Of a stretch of 64,000 bases of DNA, positions 52,965 to 62,627 are shown in pieces; positions within the stretch are counted from its first letter, which is position 1; every line of letters begins with the position of its first letter. A model generated the notes under the pieces. It had not been told where the DNA came from and searched no databases. It saw nothing but the letters and a program-made list of their open reading frames with translations. This DNA is from Butyricimonas virosa. Lineage in GTDB: Bacteria > Bacteroidota > Bacteroidia > Bacteroidales > Marinifilaceae. The stretch spans positions 4,464,001-4,528,000 of the forward strand of contig NZ_CP102269.1 of assembly GCF_025148635.1 (NCBI RefSeq). The letters run 5' to 3'. Position numbers and translations under genes: made by a program.

Positions 52965-55900
52965 CTAAAAAGTCATCTGCAACGAAAAATTATAATTTCT
53001 TGCAAAAGGATAAGACAATCCCCGTTCTGTCTTAATCGTGGATAACTTAGCCACATCGTTCATATAGAACGCCACACTCAAACGCTCCATACCCATTTTC
53101 TTCACGAAAGCATGACGGAAGAAATCATACGAGAAATTGATAGAAGATATATTCAACTCATTCTTCTTTTGAACAAAACGAGAGGTTGCATAAGTCTTCT
53201 CGTCAACCTTATAGGCCTGTTTCTCCGGGTCCCACACCTGTTTCAACGACCGGAAACGTACCTTATCCCCCGGTTTCTGCCATCTTCCCTCCAATACCCG
53301 TTTATCCACGGCATAGCTCATATTTACATTCTCTACCCGATCCACCAAAGTCTCGTTATACATTTTAGCTCCCAATTCGTACATGCACATCACGTTCAAT
53401 CCAAATCCTTTATATCCGAGATTTATCCCGAAACTCCCGCGCAATTTAGGCAAGTTATCTCCACACACGACCATATCTTCCGCCCGGTATTCATACGTGG
53501 ATACTCCATCTTTTGTCAAATAAATCTCACGCCCGGTTGCCGGATCTATCCCTAACGAGCGAACAGCCCAAATAGCGTTCATGGAAACTCCGTCGTAATA
53601 TTTGGTGACCAATTTACTATCACTTTCCGCCATCTCATCCATCTTCTCGTTATAGGCCTTCATGGAATCGGAAATCTTGACAACCCGATTCTTATTGTGT
53701 GCCGCACGTAAGGAAAGCGTTAAGAATGTCCTGTCTTGAGGACGCGACAACACCATGTAACTCATACTTAGCTCAATACCCGTGTTCCTTACTTTCCCCA
53801 CATTCTCTTGTACCGTTGTGAATCCGGTAGATGGGGGTAAGGTGAAGGCAACCAACAAGTTTTCCGTCGTACTCTGATAATAATCAAACACGAGATTGAA
53901 ATTATTTTTTACTGACATATCCATACCCACGTTGTAATCCATCTTCTTCTGCCACTTCAAATCCTTATTCTCCATACCCATCAAATAGGCTCCCAACTTA
54001 TTCTCATAGTTTTTCTCGCTATAATTATAAGTAGCCAAAGACTGATAGGCATTATTTCCCTGTGATCCCGTACTTCCGACTGATGCTCTCAGTTTCAACC
54101 GTGAAAACCATTCTTTACTTCTCAACCATTTTTCATTGTGCATATTCCATCCGGCACCTAAACTCCAGAAGTTACCCCAACGTTGATTTGCTCCAAACTG
54201 GCTGGACGCATTTGTTCTGAACGTGGCATCAAAAAGTAACCGATCATCGTATGAATAGTTGAACACGGCATTCACACCAATATTACGAGTTGTCGATTCC
54301 GCACCCTGTGGTTTTGTATCCTCTGCATACTGACGGGCAAAAAAGATACTGTTCATCCGGTCACTGGGAAATCCCTCTGCCTTGTAAATATTCTCTTCGT
54401 AAGTCGTTTCATCCAAACTGTAACTCAAAAAACCGAACAAATAATGTAGTTCTTTCACTTGACGGGAAAAATTCAAACTGAAATCGTAGTTCATCGTTTG
54501 ACTCTCTCCCTCGTTAATCTGGTAAGAACCTTTCTTCTGTAATTCTTGCTCTGAATTAAATTTCAAATGATTAGCGGGATAAAACTGATCCGACCGGCTG
54601 AATTTACGATTAAAACCAATCCTCACTTTCGCCTTAAAGCCTTGTAAAATATCATATTCACCCTCGAAATTATCGGTAACCTCCGTATATTTATCTTTCA
54701 GACTCGTATTCAACGTGGCGTTATAAAGCGGATTCCCGTAAAAGGCCTCTTCATCTCCGGCATTTTTAGCAATCTGCCCGTATTCATCCACCGGACTCCA
54801 ATAAGGATTCAGTTTAGAATATTCTGCAAACGAACCATAAGGAGAGTCATTACTCTTGTTCATGTTCACAGACAACTCATTCCTAAACTTAAATTTGTTA
54901 TTCCGATAAGAGGCAAACACAGAACCGGCCACATTCGTCCGATCGGAGCCTTTCATGACACCCACGACATCATTGTACGAAACGTTCGCCACGAGCTGAA
55001 TGTTCTTATCTCCCAATTCGATCATCAACGAATGTTTGTGACCGACACCATTTCTCAATGGTTTGGCTAACCAATCCGTATCTACCCCGGCTTTCACTTT
55101 TGAGAGACGTTCCATGTATAATTTTTCCAACCGGAGAATATCGTCCACGTTCTCCCGGCTCGAAGGAGTGTACATCCCGTAAATTCTCTCCGCTTCTAAC
55201 TTTTCCTCTGCATTACACAAATTATAAGAAGACAAATCCGGAGCCTGAACATCCACACTTCCGGAATAACTTACCCGGAGATTCTTGGAAACATTCCTTT
55301 TCGTCTCGATAACCACAACCCCGTTGGCTGCCTTCGAACCATATATCGCTTTTGCCGCAGCATCTTTCAATATTGTCACCGACTCAACACGATTAATATC
55401 CAAATCGAAGATTTTCACCGCACTCGCCTCAAAGCCATCCAATATAAAAAGAGGAATATTCGGATTGTTCTCGTAATTACCCCGCAAATCCAAATCACTA
55501 TTGTCACCCATCGTGATCACGGAAGTTCCCCGCAATTGCATATCCGGAATCCGGTTAGGATCCGAACCAAATTCAAGGCTCTCGAAAATCATCAACCCGG
55601 GTTCCATGCTTTTCAAGCTCTGGAATACATTCTGATTCCCCACCTTCAACAATTCATCCCCCTTAATCGTCGTTGCCGATCCCGTGAAACTACTGGCCTT
55701 GCGGGTAAACATTCCTGTCACCACAACCTCTTCCACCTCCGTCACGTCATCTTCCAACACGATATTAATCACGTTATTTCCCGTATACTTCACCTCTCGG
55801 GATTTCATTCCCACGAAAGTAAAAATCAACACAGGCTCCTGCACATCCGGGATCGTGATGCTATAACGTCCGTTCTGGTCGGTAACCACACCCATTGTCG

Positions 55901-56354
55901 TGTGTTTCAATAAAATCGTTACCCCCGGCAACGGCAGACTATCCTTGTCTACAACCCGTCCCGTAATCGTGACCTTTTTCACTTCCTGCACCGGAGCATC
56001 TGCCCGCTTGATCACGATAACATCTTGTTGCACGACATACGTCAAGCCCGTTCCTTTCAAGCAAATATCCAACGCCTCATAGACATCCTTGTCCTTCACC
56101 TCCACGCTCACTTTCCCCGCCTTCAACAAATCATTCGCATTGTAAGCGAATACAAACCCGGATCGTTTTTCAAGTTCCCAGATGACATCTTTCATCAAAG
56201 CATCTTTCATCGAAAAGCTAATCTTAGGTCCCGGCAATAAAACATTATTGCTCGCGTGTCCCCATTGGGGAAGAAATAGGGCCACTTGTATTACAAGCAA
56301 CACATACCTCATTTTTATTCCCCATTTATAGGGGAATCCATGATTTTTTTTCAT
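52965..56354 (-). CDS. SusC-type TonB-dependent transporter with STN domain (locus F)
   Basis: An 1129-residue outer-membrane transporter. Signal region to about residue 34, STN domain about 45-118 (ISFSMKDALMKDVIWELEKR), CarboxypepD_reg-like domain about 128-205 (ITGRVVDKDSLPLPGVTILL), TonB-box-like EEVVVTGMFTRKAS, plug (RGTSVITMGDNS, DGFEASAVKIFDL) and barrel ending LQMTF. Same control logic as locus E. Closest relative here is the locus E SusC. Confidence 0.95.
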   Translation of the reverse strand: MKKNHGFPYKWGIKMRYVLLVIQVALFLPQWGHASNNVLLPGPKISFSMKDALMKDVIWELEKRSGFVFAYNANDLLKAGKVSVEVKDKDVYEALDICLKGTGLTYVVQQDVIVIKRADAPVQEVKKVTITGRVVDKDSLPLPGVTILLKHTTMGVVTDQNGRYSITIPDVQEPVLIFTFVGMKSREVKYTGNNVINIVLEDDVTEVEEVVVTGMFTRKASSFTGSATTIKGDELLKVGNQNVFQSLKSMEPGLMIFESLEFGSDPNRIPDMQLRGTSVITMGDNSDLDLRGNYENNPNIPLFILDGFEASAVKIFDLDINRVESVTILKDAAAKAIYGSKAANGVVVIETKRNVSKNLRVSYSGSVDVQAPDLSSYNLCNAEEKLEAERIYGMYTPSSRENVDDILRLEKLYMERLSKVKAGVDTDWLAKPLRNGVGHKHSLMIELGDKNIQLVANVSYNDVVGVMKGSDRTNVAGSVFASYRNNKFKFRNELSVNMNKSNDSPYGSFAEYSKLNPYWSPVDEYGQIAKNAGDEEAFYGNPLYNATLNTSLKDKYTEVTDNFEGEYDILQGFKAKVRIGFNRKFSRSDQFYPANHLKFNSEQELQKKGSYQINEGESQTMNYDFSLNFSRQVKELHYLFGFLSYSLDETTYEENIYKAEGFPSDRMNSIFFARQYAEDTKPQGAESTTRNIGVNAVFNYSYDDRLLFDATFRTNASSQFGANQRWGNFWSLGAGWNMHNEKWLRSKEWFSRLKLRASVGSTGSQGNNAYQSLATYNYSEKNYENKLGAYLMGMENKDLKWQKKMDYNVGMDMSVKNNFNLVFDYYQSTTENLLVAFTLPPSTGFTTVQENVGKVRNTGIELSMSYMVLSRPQDRTFLTLSLRAAHNKNRVVKISDSMKAYNEKMDEMAESDSKLVTKYYDGVSMNAIWAVRSLGIDPATGREIYLTKDGVSTYEYRAEDMVVCGDNLPKLRGSFGINLGYKGFGLNVMCMYELGAKMYNETLVDRVENVNMSYAVDKRVLEGRWQKPGDKVRFRSLKQVWDPEKQAYKVDEKTYATSRFVQKKNELNISSINFSYDFFRHAFVKKMGMERLSVAFYMNDVAKLSTIKTERGLSYPFARNYNFSLQMTF

Positions 56355-56440
56355 AACTTTGAGTGTTTATTTATTTAACTTTATAGTACTTTTACCACAA
56401 AGTACTTAGTCAAGCGGGAGATGTACCACCATCTTCCGTT

Positions 56441-57619
56441 TTATTTTCTCTTTCTAATCCATATTTTTCTACCGTGAATACTCGTTTCAATTGTACCCGT
56501 CGCCTCGAATACTTTCAATAAAGGTTCTATCGTTGCATGGCGACTAAAATTACACCCGAAAGGGTAATCTTTCACCTCCTCGTCCTCGTACACCACGTCA
56601 ACATCATACCAACGGGATATAATTTTCATCACCTCTTTCAAAGGTTTCTCCTTAAAACGTAAACGCCCTTCTTTCCAAGCCATCGCATACGACACATCCA
56701 CCTCGCTCACCAGCATGGAATGATCTCCCCGGTTGAGAGCCGACTGTTCCCCGGGATGAAGAACCACGCTTTCCCCGCTGACTTCCGAAGAAATCTTCAC
56801 GGAGCCCCGAACTAGCGTCGTGCGTATAACAGAATCCTCCGCATAAGCGGAAACATTAAACTCCGTTCCCAAAACTTTTATTGCCATTTGGGAAGTCTTC
56901 ACGATAAAAGGAGCATCCTCATTATGAACAACCTGAAAATAGGCTTCCCCTTCCAACTCCACCACCCGTTCCCCCTTCCCGAACTTTGTCGGGAAACGCA
57001 ATTTTGAATCTGCATTCATGTAGACCTCCGTCCCGTCAGACAAAGTCAAAGAAAACTCTCCCCCACGAGGAATAACCAGCTCATGGTATACCGACTTCTC
57101 TTGCTTATCATCAACACCACGCTCGTAACTGATATGTTCTTTCAGAACGTTAATCTTGGTTCCATCCGATTCTTTCAGTGTCTTTTCTTGCTGCTGTTCC
57201 AACACCACGGGCAAACCGTCTGCTAATATAAGAATTGCCTTACTCGTTCCGGAAGTAATTGTTTGCACCATTTCCACCTTATCTTTACGGGAATAATACA
57301 CTTGGTGTAATAAAACGGCAATAGCCAGAGGTAAGACAAACATCGCCACGTAACGCATCCAATAAATCCGACGGTGACGTCCCCCCAGCCGGGATTCCCG
57401 TTTAAGTTCCAAAGCTTTCCACCCCTCCTCCACGTTAATGGAACGAGTTGCTTTCCCTTTTTCAATCTGATAAGACTCCGATGTTACCCGTTCAAACCAC
57501 GTGCGGTTCTTTTCTGACGAAGAAAGCCAATCGGACAGATACTTTTGTTCTTCATCCGTCAAATTGTTGGCAAGATACTTCCCCACCAAAATCGCAACAC
57601 CAAACTTCGCTTTATCCAT
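56441..57619 (-). CDS. FecR-family anti-sigma factor (locus F)
   Basis: A 392-residue anti-sigma regulator. Cytoplasmic segment TDEEQKYLSDWLSSSEKNRT, transmembrane helix at about 88-108, FecR domain about 180-280 (RGGEFSLTLSDGTEVYMNAD, IKVLGTEFNVSAYAED) and C-terminal DUF4974 domain (WKEGRLRFKEKPLKEVMKII). It is highly similar to the locus E FecR. It lies 95 bases after the sigma gene. Confidence 0.95.
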   Translation of the reverse strand: MDKAKFGVAILVGKYLANNLTDEEQKYLSDWLSSSEKNRTWFERVTSESYQIEKGKATRSINVEEGWKALELKRESRLGGRHRRIYWMRYVAMFVLPLAIAVLLHQVYYSRKDKVEMVQTITSGTSKAILILADGLPVVLEQQQEKTLKESDGTKINVLKEHISYERGVDDKQEKSVYHELVIPRGGEFSLTLSDGTEVYMNADSKLRFPTKFGKGERVVELEGEAYFQVVHNEDAPFIVKTSQMAIKVLGTEFNVSAYAEDSVIRTTLVRGSVKISSEVSGESVVLHPGEQSALNRGDHSMLVSEVDVSYAMAWKEGRLRFKEKPLKEVMKIISRWYDVDVVYEDEEVKDYPFGCNFSRHATIEPLLKVFEATGTIETSIHGRKIWIRKRK

Positions 57620-57714
57620 ACTACTTGTATTGAATATTTATCAATTCTTTCAATCTTACAACACAAGAAATGGTAGATCGGGTATGTTACATTTAATCAT
57701 TTAACATTTATTAA

Positions 57715-58290
57715 TCAAATAAACAGATATAAGAAAAATATATCCAACAGGTAATAATAATCTTTCATACTCTCTTTCAATCTCTTGTACGCCTCTTTCT
57801 TATAGGCATGCACAGCATTCTCGGACACTCCCATTTTTTGAGCAATATCTGCATTCTTCAATCCTTCCAAGGCGTAATTGATCACGTTCCGCATCTGTGG
57901 CGGCAAATGCTCAATCGCCCGGTAAAATACACGATATGCCTCTTCCTCCATGACTTGATTATGAAAAAATTCATCCGAGTCTATGGCAATATCCTCCGTC
58001 ACCGGCAAATCCTCACGCTTATTCCGAAGTAAATTCAAACAATCATGGCGAACCACCACGTAAAGAAAAGATTTTATCTTATAGTAATTATCAAAATCCA
58101 TGTGCCTGTCCCAATATTTCAAAAAAGCCTCCTGAACCACATCCGCCGCCGCTTCCCGCTCTCCAAGGAAACGTTCTGCAAACAGACACAAAGCCGTATA
58201 GAACTCATCGAATAATACTCGAAAAGCACCTTCATCTCCCTTCTGCAAATTATCCAGGAAAGCGCCCGGATCCTCTTTCATATTCTCCAT
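57715..58290 (-). CDS. ECF RNA polymerase sigma factor (locus F)
   Basis: A 191-residue ECF sigma factor. Region 2: AFRVLFDEFYTALCLFAERF and AAADVVQEAFLKYWDRH. Region 4: NADIAQKMGVSENAVHAYKK. The start at 58290 (MENMKEDPG) is chosen because it aligns residue for residue with the locus E sigma; ATGs at 58299 and 58281 are alternatives. No 11-bp array is found near this copy. Confidence 0.94.
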   Translation of the reverse strand: MENMKEDPGAFLDNLQKGDEGAFRVLFDEFYTALCLFAERFLGEREAAADVVQEAFLKYWDRHMDFDNYYKIKSFLYVVVRHDCLNLLRNKREDLPVTEDIAIDSDEFFHNQVMEEEAYRVFYRAIEHLPPQMRNVINYALEGLKNADIAQKMGVSENAVHAYKKEAYKRLKESMKDYYYLLDIFFLYLFI

Positions 58291-58318
58291 ACAGCACATA
58301 GTAATCTAATAATCACCA

Positions 58319-58326
58319 CAAAAATA
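58319..58326 (-). promoter_or_regulatory. -7 box of the locus F sigma gene
   Basis: TATTTTTG on the minus strand, about 28 bases before the start at 58290. A TTG on the minus strand at 58351-58349 leaves a 22-base spacer, slightly long. Confidence 0.5.
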
Positions 58327-58388
58327 AGAATTTAATCTGGAAAATAATCAACTATATTCACCTTTAAGTCTATCGTTTACAAAACAAA

Positions 58389-58421
58389 AATTCCCGATTT
58401 GACCAAAATCAAACCGGGAAC
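58389..58421 (-). terminator. Terminator of the thioredoxin cluster (G)
   Basis: TTCCCGATTTGA (58391-58402) and TCAAACCGGGAA (58409-58420) form a 12-bp stem with one wobble around a short loop; the minus strand continues with TTTTTGTTTTG. It ends the cluster 20 bases past the stop at 58441 and separates it from the locus F sigma gene. Confidence 0.88.
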
Positions 58422-58440
58422 CTTGCATTGAGTAGAAAAA

Positions 58441-59529
58441 TTATTTCCGATTCATATTCTCTAACTCCATATTAAAAGCCCAAGAGAATAATTCATGTTT
58501 AGCAGCTATATGCCAAGCATTCACGATCTTTCCTTCCTTATCAATTAAAATATACCGGGGAATTCCCGTAATACAATAATCTTTCGTGAAATTATCTTTC
58601 TCTTTATTGATGATCAAATGAGGAACTTTACCAGAATATTTTTTCTCTTTTAAAAATTTTAACCAACGAGATTTAGCCTCTATTCCATCATCAGATATGG
58701 TCAATAACACCAAATCCTTCTGATCCTTATATTGATCCCTCAAAGCCATGAAATAAGGCAACCCCTCAACACATCCACCACACCAAGTAGCCCAAACATC
58801 AATAAACACCATTTTACCCCTAAAATCGGAAAGTTTCACCATTTTACCAAATTCATCTTCCATCTCGAAATCGGGAGCCATCTCCCCCACTCGTACCGGA
58901 TAATATTGTGCTTTTAATTCATGCGCCTTTTGAATTGTTGACTCAGTTTTGGAACAAAGCTCAATATCTTCTATCACTCCTTGAATCGCATCCGTGTATC
59001 CATTTTGTTTTAATGTTGACACTAATGCTGTCAGTACATAAGGATTACGAATTTTTTCACTCTTTATATTATACAAAACGTAAGTAGCTCGATCTAACTC
59101 TGATAAATCTGGCATAAATAATCGGAAATAACCATTTAACAAATTAGCCACGTCGATATCATCAAGCAATTCCAGACTTGGAGAATCCAGATCCACCCCC
59201 TTAATTCTTTTTGATAACTCATCTTTTAAACCTTTATCTCCAGTTTCAAACACGTAACTTCCTAAACTCCATAACAACCCTTTAGCTTGAATCAATCGAG
59301 CTTTTTCTTTCGCCTCTTTACTTTCAATAGAATCTATAACCAATCCAACGTACTTTTCTACCTCGTTTATTTTCTGAAGTAATTCATCCGTATTCAAGTC
59401 TATCAGGATTAAACGGTATACCTTATCTACTCGTTCCAGTAAAGCCTTATCATTTTCTTGTGCGAAACAAGTAGATCCTACCCCCAAGTAAATGATAATG
59501 CTAGCTAAAATTATATTTATAACTTTCAT
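58441..59529 (-). CDS. TlpA-like thioredoxin, CGGC active site (cluster G)
   Basis: A 362-residue exported protein with a cleavable signal peptide (ending CFAQ). Residues about 25-210 are helical with no known motif; the C terminus is a TlpA-type thioredoxin fold with FIDVWATWCGGCVEGLPYF at about residue 248 and cis-Pro GIPRYILIDKEG. The CGGC motif is less usual than CGPC and changes redox potential in characterised thioredoxins. Same architecture as the protein at 61514-62611. Confidence 0.9.
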   Translation of the reverse strand: MKVINIILASIIIYLGVGSTCFAQENDKALLERVDKVYRLILIDLNTDELLQKINEVEKYVGLVIDSIESKEAKEKARLIQAKGLLWSLGSYVFETGDKGLKDELSKRIKGVDLDSPSLELLDDIDVANLLNGYFRLFMPDLSELDRATYVLYNIKSEKIRNPYVLTALVSTLKQNGYTDAIQGVIEDIELCSKTESTIQKAHELKAQYYPVRVGEMAPDFEMEDEFGKMVKLSDFRGKMVFIDVWATWCGGCVEGLPYFMALRDQYKDQKDLVLLTISDDGIEAKSRWLKFLKEKKYSGKVPHLIINKEKDNFTKDYCITGIPRYILIDKEGKIVNAWHIAAKHELFSWAFNMELENMNRK

Positions 59530-59536
59530 AACTTAT

Positions 59537-60625
59537 TTATTTTTGTAGCAACTCCAAAATTTTCTCTCGTAAACTGTTTCTACGGATATTCTTGGCAACA
59601 ATATTACCATCTTTATCCAGTAACACGATAAATGGTATTGCCTGAATACCAAATAACTTACGAATTTCGGATTTAGACCAACCGTTATCATCCCGAACAC
59701 TGATCCATGGGATTTGCTCCTCTTCACAAGCCTTTTTCCATTTTTCTACAGAATCATCCAATGAGATACTCATAAAGCGAACTCCCTGATCTTTAAACTC
59801 TGCATATTGCTCCCGCAAATTTTTCATCTCTTGCCGACAAGGACCACACCAAGAAGCCCAAAAATCAAGAACCATGATTCCACCTTTCTGAGAAGCCATT
59901 GAAACTTTATTACCAGACTCATCCGTTGCCGTGAAATCCGGACAAGGAACACCTAATGCAGAAACAGCCAACGCCTCTGTCTGTTGTTTCAACAAACGCC
60001 CATAGAATGAAGCTTGAATTTTGGGAGTAAGCAAGTCATACAACTCCTTTCCCTTCTCGTAACTTTCTTCTTTCACAATTCCCGAAATATAGGCAGAATA
60101 TATGTTATCCGGATGTTGTTTAACAAAATTACGGGTCAATTCAAAACGTTTATCATCCATTTTTAGTGCTTGAGTCATTTTTTCATCTGCTGCTTTTTGA
60201 TCACCCGCATCCTGCAACCCTTTATACTCATTAATCAATTGATTAAATTCTTTGTAATATCCCTCTTGGGCAAGTTTGTCATATTCTGCAGCTAAATTAT
60301 TTGCCGGAGACCCTTTTATATGCTTATCACTTAACGCCGAATAAGGGCAATAAATTTCCATATTCGTACCATCCATAAAGAAATAAGTCTGACGTCGATT
60401 CACTTTCAATATAACTTGTCTAGGTTCATCCAATTCTCCCTTCAACTCAAATTTTCCCCCCTCCAAATCAGTCTTGTATAAAACTATCGAACTATCTCCC
60501 GGAGTCATCAAGAAAACGGTACCATATTTCACTCCCTCGATGTTTCCTTTCAGACTAAATTGATAACGTGATGATTGAGAACAACCCACGCAACAAATTA
60601 CTAAAAAAGCAATAAATAATCTCAT
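59537..60625 (-). CDS. TlpA-like thioredoxin lipoprotein with DUF4369 domain (cluster G)
   Basis: A 362-residue lipoprotein (lipobox CCVGC). N-terminal DUF4369 beta domain (about 20-115, FSLKGNIEGVKYGTVFLMTP), charged helical linker, and C-terminal TlpA-type fold with FWASWCGPCRQEMKNL at about residue 259 and cis-Pro AIPFIVLLDKDG. It lies 7 bases before the next gene, so clearly co-transcribed with its neighbours. Confidence 0.93.
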   Translation of the reverse strand: MRLFIAFLVICCVGCSQSSRYQFSLKGNIEGVKYGTVFLMTPGDSSIVLYKTDLEGGKFELKGELDEPRQVILKVNRRQTYFFMDGTNMEIYCPYSALSDKHIKGSPANNLAAEYDKLAQEGYYKEFNQLINEYKGLQDAGDQKAADEKMTQALKMDDKRFELTRNFVKQHPDNIYSAYISGIVKEESYEKGKELYDLLTPKIQASFYGRLLKQQTEALAVSALGVPCPDFTATDESGNKVSMASQKGGIMVLDFWASWCGPCRQEMKNLREQYAEFKDQGVRFMSISLDDSVEKWKKACEEEQIPWISVRDDNGWSKSEIRKLFGIQAIPFIVLLDKDGNIVAKNIRRNSLREKILELLQK

Positions 60626-60661
60626 AACTCATTCATTTTAATTTTACCCAATCCTCAACAC

Positions 60662-61489
60662 TTATTCTTCGCCCATCTCTATCATCATCTTTTTCCCCTC
60701 AAAATTATCCTTCCATTTGGCAATCATGTCAACAAAGGTACTATTATCATTCTTCTCAACAACCAGATTCATGATATCAAGAATTTTGGTACATTGCTCT
60801 AAATTACTCTCTTCCAAGATATAATTCACCATACTTCCAAGAATTACCCCATCAAATATAGTTTCCAAATCAAGCACGCCATTATCAGCCTTTTCTTTTT
60901 GGGCAGCTTCCGATTCAACAAACATATTTTCAAAAGCACCAATCATACCCGTTATATCCTTAACCTGCCAGTATTGCCACATTTCAATGGTTTGCCGTCT
61001 TACATTAGAAACCGGAATACCAGACTTCCTTAAGGCTGTTTGTAGGGAACTACAATCCATAATGGGACCTTTCCCATCTTCACGTTCCTTCATAATCACT
61101 TGAAACAAATCCATTTTACAGACATGATCTATTTTCTCCACAATTTTATCAGCCTGTTCTTCCGTGAAAGAAAGTTTGTCCCAATTTTCAATAATATCGA
61201 CAATGGTTTTCGTATTCATGTGAGTTATATATTCCACGAAATCCAATAAATTTCCACCGGAGTAACGCTCATTTAATGGTAATACCATTAAATACTCATC
61301 CACCACACCATTCAATATTTCCGTCTGCCCGTCAGCCTTTAACGCCTCGATATATTCTTTTAGGTACTTTTGGTCTCGATTACCTTTATCATACTCGACT
61401 TTTTGCTGTTCGGTTACCTTATTCTGAGCCCAAACGGGTTGCCCTACCATGATACAACACAAAAACACAAACCATACAATTTTTTTCAT
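60662..61489 (-). CDS. Secreted helical protein of the thioredoxin cluster, unknown function
   Basis: A 275-residue exported protein (signal peptide ending PVWAQ, residue 22). Entirely helical in appearance and acidic, with EDGKGPIMDCSSLQTALRKS in the middle. I see no thioredoxin fold or CxxC. Its length and helical character resemble the N-terminal halves of the CGGC-type TlpA-like neighbours, so it may be a truncated or thioredoxin-less relative. It sits 24 bases after one such gene. Function unknown. Confidence 0.75.
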   Translation of the reverse strand: MKKIVWFVFLCCIMVGQPVWAQNKVTEQQKVEYDKGNRDQKYLKEYIEALKADGQTEILNGVVDEYLMVLPLNERYSGGNLLDFVEYITHMNTKTIVDIIENWDKLSFTEEQADKIVEKIDHVCKMDLFQVIMKEREDGKGPIMDCSSLQTALRKSGIPVSNVRRQTIEMWQYWQVKDITGMIGAFENMFVESEAAQKEKADNGVLDLETIFDGVILGSMVNYILEESNLEQCTKILDIMNLVVEKNDNSTFVDMIAKWKDNFEGKKMMIEMGEE

Positions 61490-61513
61490 ACCAGTTACTA
61501 TTTTTGTTCGTTA

Positions 61514-62611
61514 TTATTTTTGCAAGGTCATATCAATCAACGCCTCAAAATCCTTACCGGGAGTCGGGGCATAGACGGAAACAATTTTTCCTTCTTTATC
61601 AATCAAGAAATAACGAGGTATCCCTGTAATATTATAGTCTTTCTGAAAAGTACACTCTCCTTTGGAAGCCAACAAATTTGTCATACCCATCAGTTTCAAA
61701 CGAGGTAATGCATACTTCCAGCTATTATAAGCCCCTTTATCATCTATTGAAATGGTAATAAAGACAATATCATCACGATCCTTATATTTTCCAGCCATTT
61801 CCATGTACTTGGGTAGTTTAGCAATACATCCTCCACACCAGGTTGCCCACACATCAATCACTAAAACTTTACCCTTGTAATCTGATAAAGAATGTTCTTT
61901 ACCCCTAAAATCTTTCAATGTAAATGCCGGAGCTACATTTCCTTGCTTCAAGTGTTCGTAACTCTTATACAATCCATTAATCTCATCCTTTAATGCTCCT
62001 TCCGGCATATTTTTATCAAATAACGGACGAATCTCATCCAAACCTTTCGTGTATCCGTTATAACGGAAAACTGATCTCAGGCATGATAAATAAGCTAACG
62101 ACAACTCCGGATTATTCAATTCAAGAATCTGACGGTATCTCTGATAATCATATTTATTACCAATCGTTTCCACCGTAGTATTAAACCACATACTTCCCCA
62201 AGCTTGATCCACGGGAGCACCTTCGGCAACAGCCTTCAGTCCGAAATAGTCCTCAATCACATATTCCAAACTAGTACAATTCACAAACTCTTTCGTCGAT
62301 AAATCCACACCTTTCAATAGTTTTTTAATCTCGGAAGATTTTAATTGAGCATCTTCTCCTTCATCATACAGATCTGCAGCCCGGCGAATTGCCTGCGCAC
62401 CATTCTCCTGTTCGGCCTCTACAGCTGCATTATTTGCTTTTAGGTAACGTGTAATCTGATCCCGCTGAGCTAAGATTGCTTTGATCGCTCCTTTTTCCGG
62501 AAGTTGGAACTCATTCCACGCTTTTATCACGTACTCTTTTGGTGATTCGGCCTGTTGTGCCATTCCACTCAAAGACACGAACAACAAAAATATAATTCCT
62601 GCTATTTTCAT
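61514..62611 (-). CDS. TlpA-like thioredoxin, CGGC active site (cluster G)
   Basis: A 365-residue exported protein with a cleavable signal peptide (SLSGMAQ). Helical N-terminal region (about 25-215), then a TlpA-type thioredoxin fold with VIDVWATWCGGCIAKLPKYM at about residue 258 and cis-Pro GIPRYFLIDKEG. Paralogue of the protein at 58441-59529. It would act as a periplasmic disulfide reductase or isomerase; partner unknown. Confidence 0.92.
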   Translation of the reverse strand: MKIAGIIFLLFVSLSGMAQQAESPKEYVIKAWNEFQLPEKGAIKAILAQRDQITRYLKANNAAVEAEQENGAQAIRRAADLYDEGEDAQLKSSEIKKLLKGVDLSTKEFVNCTSLEYVIEDYFGLKAVAEGAPVDQAWGSMWFNTTVETIGNKYDYQRYRQILELNNPELSLAYLSCLRSVFRYNGYTKGLDEIRPLFDKNMPEGALKDEINGLYKSYEHLKQGNVAPAFTLKDFRGKEHSLSDYKGKVLVIDVWATWCGGCIAKLPKYMEMAGKYKDRDDIVFITISIDDKGAYNSWKYALPRLKLMGMTNLLASKGECTFQKDYNITGIPRYFLIDKEGKIVSVYAPTPGKDFEALIDMTLQK

Positions 62612-62627
62612 AATCTATTGTTGTTAA

